Below, piece by piece: positions 61,094-64,000 of a stretch of DNA of 64,000 nt; position 1 is the first letter of the stretch; each line of letters starts with the position of its first letter. The stretch is taken from positions 3,795,501-3,859,500 of the forward strand of contig NZ_AZUN01000001.1 in NCBI RefSeq assembly GCF_000527095.1, given 5' to 3'. Both the position numbers and the translations under genes were made by a program. This stretch comes from Methylomicrobium lacus LW14 (GTDB lineage Bacteria; Pseudomonadota; Gammaproteobacteria; Methylococcales; Methylomonadaceae). The notes under the pieces are model-generated. The model ran no database searches. It was not told the DNA's origin and saw only the letters and a list, made by a program, of their open reading frames with translations.

Positions 61094-61648
61094 ATGAAGA
61101 TGAAACGCTTGCTCAATCTGGCCGTGGCAACGGGGATGCTGCTGGCCATTCAGGGCTGTTACTATTATGGCCCTGCGGGGGGGTATTACGGCTATGACTC
61201 TTATTATCCCTCGTTCGGAGTCGGTTATGGTTATGGGAGTTATGGCTATTGGCCGTATTCCTATTACAGTTATCGGCCCTATTATTCCTACGGTTATTGG
61301 CCTTACTACTATGGCGGCGGAAGTCGTTATTATCGGGGCGGGCATGACGGACACTACTGGCAAGGCGGAGGCGGAGGCGGCGGCCATCATTGGGACGGCG
61401 GTTCAGGAGGTGGTTGGGGACATGGCGGCAGACCGGGCGGAGAACACGGCGGCGCCCGCTCATGGGGAGGCCGTTCAGGTGACGCTGGCGGATGGCATTC
61501 GGGCCGGGGAGGAAGTATCGAGGGCGGCCATCAATGGGGAGGCGGCAGCCCTCGTGGTGGCGGCGGCTTTCGCTCCAGTCCGGGGGGATCGTTCGGAGGC
61601 GGCGGTCATCATTTTGGCGGTGGGCGCGGCGGTTCGGGCCGGCGTTAA
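61094..61648 (+). CDS. Tyr/Gly/His-rich lipoprotein
   Basis: Protein of 184 residues. A signal sequence KMKRLLNLAVATGMLLAIQGC ends at a lipobox-like cysteine (residue 22), so it is probably lipidated. After that a Tyr/Gly/Pro-rich stretch (YYYGPAGGYYGYDSYYP, repeated GYWPY units) runs to about residue 75, then a Gly/His/Trp/Arg-rich stretch (QGGGGGGGHHWDGG, RGGHDGHYW) to the end. It is low-complexity, with no known domain. Possible roles are surface adhesion or metal binding by the His-rich tail; the DmeF-like exporter encoded next but one is His-rich too. The function is not known to me. Confidence 0.65.
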   Translation: MKMKRLLNLAVATGMLLAIQGCYYYGPAGGYYGYDSYYPSFGVGYGYGSYGYWPYSYYSYRPYYSYGYWPYYYGGGSRYYRGGHDGHYWQGGGGGGGHHWDGGSGGGWGHGGRPGGEHGGARSWGGRSGDAGGWHSGRGGSIEGGHQWGGGSPRGGGGFRSSPGGSFGGGGHHFGGGRGGSGRR

Positions 61649-61685
61649 GACCTAAGCCGGTTTGAACACACTTGAGGAGGCGGCG

Positions 61686-61895
61686 ATGAAACTCGGCAAT
61701 TATTTTACCGCGGGTGATTGGCTACTCTTAGCGGCCAGCAGCACGGAGGCATTGGCGCATGGCCGCGTCTATTGGGGCTGGGGCCATCCGGGATTCAGCT
61801 TTTATTTCGGCGTTCCTTTTTTATATCGGCCTCACAAAAAACAGACTCAGGATTTTTCTTATGCATGCCCGTACCATCAGTCTTTTGCAACATGA
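61686..61895 (+). CDS. Small aromatic-rich secreted protein, perhaps degraded
   Basis: Protein of 69 residues with ATG at 61686 preceded by GAGG. The N-terminus LLLAASSTEALAHGRVYWGW looks like the end of a signal peptide, and GHPGFSFYFGVPFLYRP is similar in flavour to small secreted Tyr/Pro proteins. The last 20 residues overlap the start of the exporter gene by 35 bases and look random. I suspect a frameshifted remnant of a short envelope protein. It shares its strand and spacing (37 bases) with the lipoprotein. Confidence 0.35.
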   Translation: MKLGNYFTAGDWLLLAASSTEALAHGRVYWGWGHPGFSFYFGVPFLYRPHKKQTQDFSYACPYHQSFAT

Positions 61896-62823
61896 TCACA
61901 ACTTTGCGTTGATCAACAAAAAAGGCGAAAGACGCACCCGGCAAGTCCTGGTGCTGTCGTTCGTGACGATGGTGCTCGAAATCGTAGCCGGCTTAAAGCT
62001 GGGGTCGATGGCATTGCTTGCCGACGGCTGGCATATGGGAACTCATGTGGCGGCATTTTTGATTACCTTGCTTGCCTACCGCTATACGCGCGCGCATCTT
62101 CACGATGAGACTTTTGCCTTCAGTTCCGGCAAGGTCGGCGTGCTCGGCGCCTTTGCCAGCTCGATCGCACTCGGCATCGCGGCCTTGCTGATGCTTGTCG
62201 AGTCCGGCAACCGTTTTTTTCATCCGCACACGATTCATTTTGATGAGGCGATCGCGATCGCCGGCATCGGTTTGGGAATTAATCTGATTTGCGCGCTGTT
62301 GCTGAAAGATCATCATGTTCACGATCATCATGGCGGCCATCATGCGCATCACGACCACGATCATCATCATGACCATAACCTGAAGGCGGCTTACCTGCAT
62401 GTGCTGGCGGATGCGCTGACATCGGTGCTGGCGATCGTTGCCCTGATATTGGGCAAGTTTTACGGCTGGATTTGGCTCGATCCTGCCATGGGCGCGGTCG
62501 GTGCGATTATTATTACCCGCTGGTCTTATGCGTTGGTCAAGGAAACCTGTCCCGTCCTGCTCGATGAGAGCCTCGCTTCCGATTATCGTCAGGCAATTGT
62601 CGAACGGATCGAGAGCGATGCCGATAACCGGGTTGCCGATCTGCATATTTGGCGGATCGCGCCGAATCATTATGCGCTGATTGTTTCGATTGTGACCCAT
62701 GATCCGAAGAATCCGGAGTATTACAAGAATTTGTTGAAAAAATTCAATAAGCTGGGAGGCCTGAATAAATTGTCGCATGTCACCGTGGAAGTGACGCGCT
62801 GCCGTGACACGGACTGCGCCTAG
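61861..62823 (+). CDS. CDF-family metal exporter, DmeF-like
   Basis: Protein of 320 residues with six membrane helices. The N-terminus MHARTISLLQHDHNF and the metal site segments MALLADGWHMGTHVAAFLI (HxxxH, DxxxD-type) and LHVLADALTSVLAIV are those of the cation diffusion facilitator family. A cytoplasmic loop near residue 155 has 16-17 His in about 25 residues (HHVHDHHGGHHAHHDHDHHH). DmeF-like members export cobalt or nickel; zinc and iron are possible. The ATG at 61861 matches the family start MHxxxLxxxxHDHxF; a longer frame from 61759 is not supported. Confidence 0.9.
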   Translation: MHARTISLLQHDHNFALINKKGERRTRQVLVLSFVTMVLEIVAGLKLGSMALLADGWHMGTHVAAFLITLLAYRYTRAHLHDETFAFSSGKVGVLGAFASSIALGIAALLMLVESGNRFFHPHTIHFDEAIAIAGIGLGINLICALLLKDHHVHDHHGGHHAHHDHDHHHDHNLKAAYLHVLADALTSVLAIVALILGKFYGWIWLDPAMGAVGAIIITRWSYALVKETCPVLLDESLASDYRQAIVERIESDADNRVADLHIWRIAPNHYALIVSIVTHDPKNPEYYKNLLKKFNKLGGLNKLSHVTVEVTRCRDTDCA

Positions 62824-62999
62824 TGGTAGCTGGACAGCAAATAGTTTTGACGATAAGACGGCTCAAATCTGCTAAACTTAAATAAACATTATGACTTCGG
62901 TGCGCAAACACGGTGTCATTTTGTCGGTAGAGCGAGTCCGCGTTTTAAGTCATTGACTCAGATGTTGTTCACTGCAACACAATCAGGCGAAATAGAGCT

Positions 63000-64000
63000 A
63001 TGGAGAATGCCGTACTGTCGATCTTATCCAGGGTTGATCTCAACAATCTGCCGGTCGTACCGAAGGTCTTGCTTGATCTGATCAGGGTCACCCAGCGTGT
63101 CGAGGTGAATTTTAAGGAATTGGCGAACATCATTGGCCAAGATGCCAGTTTGAGTTCGAAGGTGCTGGCGGCGGCCAATTCTTCCTATTATCGGCAATGG
63201 GGAGAGATCACCGACTTAAATAGAGTGATCATTGTTTTAGGCTTGTCCACCGTAAAAACCATTGCGATCACCCGCTCGGTTCAGCAGTATTTTTCTCAAA
63301 TGCCGCGGGCAAATCATGATTCCCTCGAGCTTATCTGGTACCGCTCGCTAACCTGCGCCCATCTCGCGCACAAATTGGCAAAATTGACGGCTTATCCGTT
63401 TCCGGAGGAAGCTTATTTGACCGGTTTGCTGCATCGAATTGGTCAATTGGTTTTATTGGATTGTTTCCCGCAAGACTACCCGATATTTCTGGCGCAGCAC
63501 CTGGACGGACGGGAAGGTGAGCTTGAAACACAATTGTTTGGCGCCCGGCATAATGACGTTGGCGGCCATATGATTGAAAAGTGGAACCTTCAGTCTTTTA
63601 TCTCCGATGCGGTGTGTCATCAACATCAAGCGTTCGATGCGATTGCCGATAGCTCCCAATTGGTAAAAATTATCAATCTTGCCGGCCAAATTGCCAGCAT
63701 CGACACTGCCGACAGGCAGGACGTATTGGATTTGGCCGATAGGCTTTTCGGTATCAATGAGCCGCTGATTGAAGATATGCTCGATGAAGTCGGCAGCTTG
63801 GTCCGGCAATCAGCGGATGACATAGGGATAACGGTGGCTCATGCCGAAGGCAAGGGCTTAAAGTGCCTTACCCCTGTACACCAAAGGGAAGCGATTCGGA
63901 ACAGCCTAGGAGAACGCATCAAATCCATGATGCTGTCTACCGCGGTTCGTCAGCAATTGGATGCGTCCCTGGAAATGAGTCATCTTGTCGGCGTTATTCA
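63000..64000 (+). CDS. HDOD-domain signalling protein, N-terminal part
   Basis: The frame is open from ATG 63000 to the end of the window (333 codons) and continues beyond. The first ~200 residues form an HDOD domain: LPVVPKVLLDLIRVTQ, QDASLSSKVLAAANSSYY, VIIVLGLSTVKTIAITRSV and YLTGLLHRIGQLVL. HDOD proteins lack phosphodiesterase activity and act as scaffolds in second-messenger or motility signalling. The sequence after residue 280 (EAIRNSLGERIKSMML and a coiled helix) suggests a linker to another output domain, perhaps GGDEF or histidine kinase, that lies outside. Upstream 62824-62999 holds no gene. Confidence 0.85.
   Translation, partial: MENAVLSILSRVDLNNLPVVPKVLLDLIRVTQRVEVNFKELANIIGQDASLSSKVLAAANSSYYRQWGEITDLNRVIIVLGLSTVKTIAITRSVQQYFSQMPRANHDSLELIWYRSLTCAHLAHKLAKLTAYPFPEEAYLTGLLHRIGQLVLLDCFPQDYPIFLAQHLDGREGELETQLFGARHNDVGGHMIEKWNLQSFISDAVCHQHQAFDAIADSSQLVKIINLAGQIASIDTADRQDVLDLADRLFGINEPLIEDMLDEVGSLVRQSADDIGITVAHAEGKGLKCLTPVHQREAIRNSLGERIKSMMLSTAVRQQLDASLEMSHLVGVI

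Noticed and set aside
60895..61197. 100-codon frame upstream of and overlapping the lipoprotein gene
   Set aside because: No ribosome site, a mixed composition and overlap with the better-supported lipoprotein start.

Overview
This window most likely comes from a gammaproteobacterial (type I) methanotroph of the order Methylococcales; I cannot fix the genus. The call rests on genes for tetrahydromethanopterin (H4MPT)-linked formaldehyde oxidation (fae, mch, beta-RFAP synthase and several ATP-grasp and archaeal-type cofactor genes), a NAD-dependent formate dehydrogenase, and otherwise typical gammaproteobacterial housekeeping blocks (the yraN/diaA/rsmI neighbourhood, a complete mraZ-to-lpxC division and cell wall cluster, a Crp orthologue). 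GC looks moderately high, with AT-rich exceptions noted below.

Layout. 1-4.2 kb: the end of a HlyD-type adaptor, an RbbA-like double-ATPase/permease fusion and a YhhJ-like permease, followed by an SRPBCC protein. 4.7-10.3 kb: a molybdate block, with modE divergent from an outer-membrane porin gene, modA, modB, modC and a di-Mop protein. A perfect ModE-type inverted repeat lies between the two arms. 10.4-13.3 kb: a LysR regulator, Mo-free formate dehydrogenase and cyanase. 13.3-19.7 kb: folA, asparaginase, clpB behind a heat-shock promoter, a YidD-like Cys-rich protein and a PEBP protein, interspersed with gene debris (a PaiB-like stub and a PIN-toxin stub) and REP-like repeats. 19.8-23.3 kb: cytochrome P450, a DksA-type zinc finger protein, YgfX, YchF and tRNA-Met. 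23.4-28.3 kb: accessory genes, namely a small membrane protein, a membrane-anchored patatin, a nucleotidyltransferase and a HAD phosphatase. 28.4-36.7 kb: the C1/H4MPT-methylofuran island. 36.9-41.5 kb: crp, a GlcD-like oxidase, diaA, yraN, rsmI and rnpB. 41.8-60.9 kb: the dcw cluster through ftsZ, then lpxC and dciA. 61-64 kb: a Gly/Tyr-rich lipoprotein, a DmeF-like metal exporter and the start of an HDOD signalling protein.

How it works together. Fae condenses formaldehyde with H4MPT and Mch hydrolyses methenyl-H4MPT. The neighbouring ligases, CitG-like, HisA-like and MfnD/MfnF-like genes probably build H4MPT and methylofuran. The formate produced can be oxidised by the Mo-free formate dehydrogenase next to the molybdate uptake genes, which suggests a possible link between Mo status and formate oxidation. 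No CRISPR array, insertion sequence, integrase or phage genes were found. No single large undescribed system is evident. The most unusual items are the porin-containing mod operon, the clpB promoter inside a decayed toxin gene, the composition break leading into fae, the patatin/small-membrane-protein pair, and the nucleotidyltransferase-HAD pair next to the H4MPT genes.
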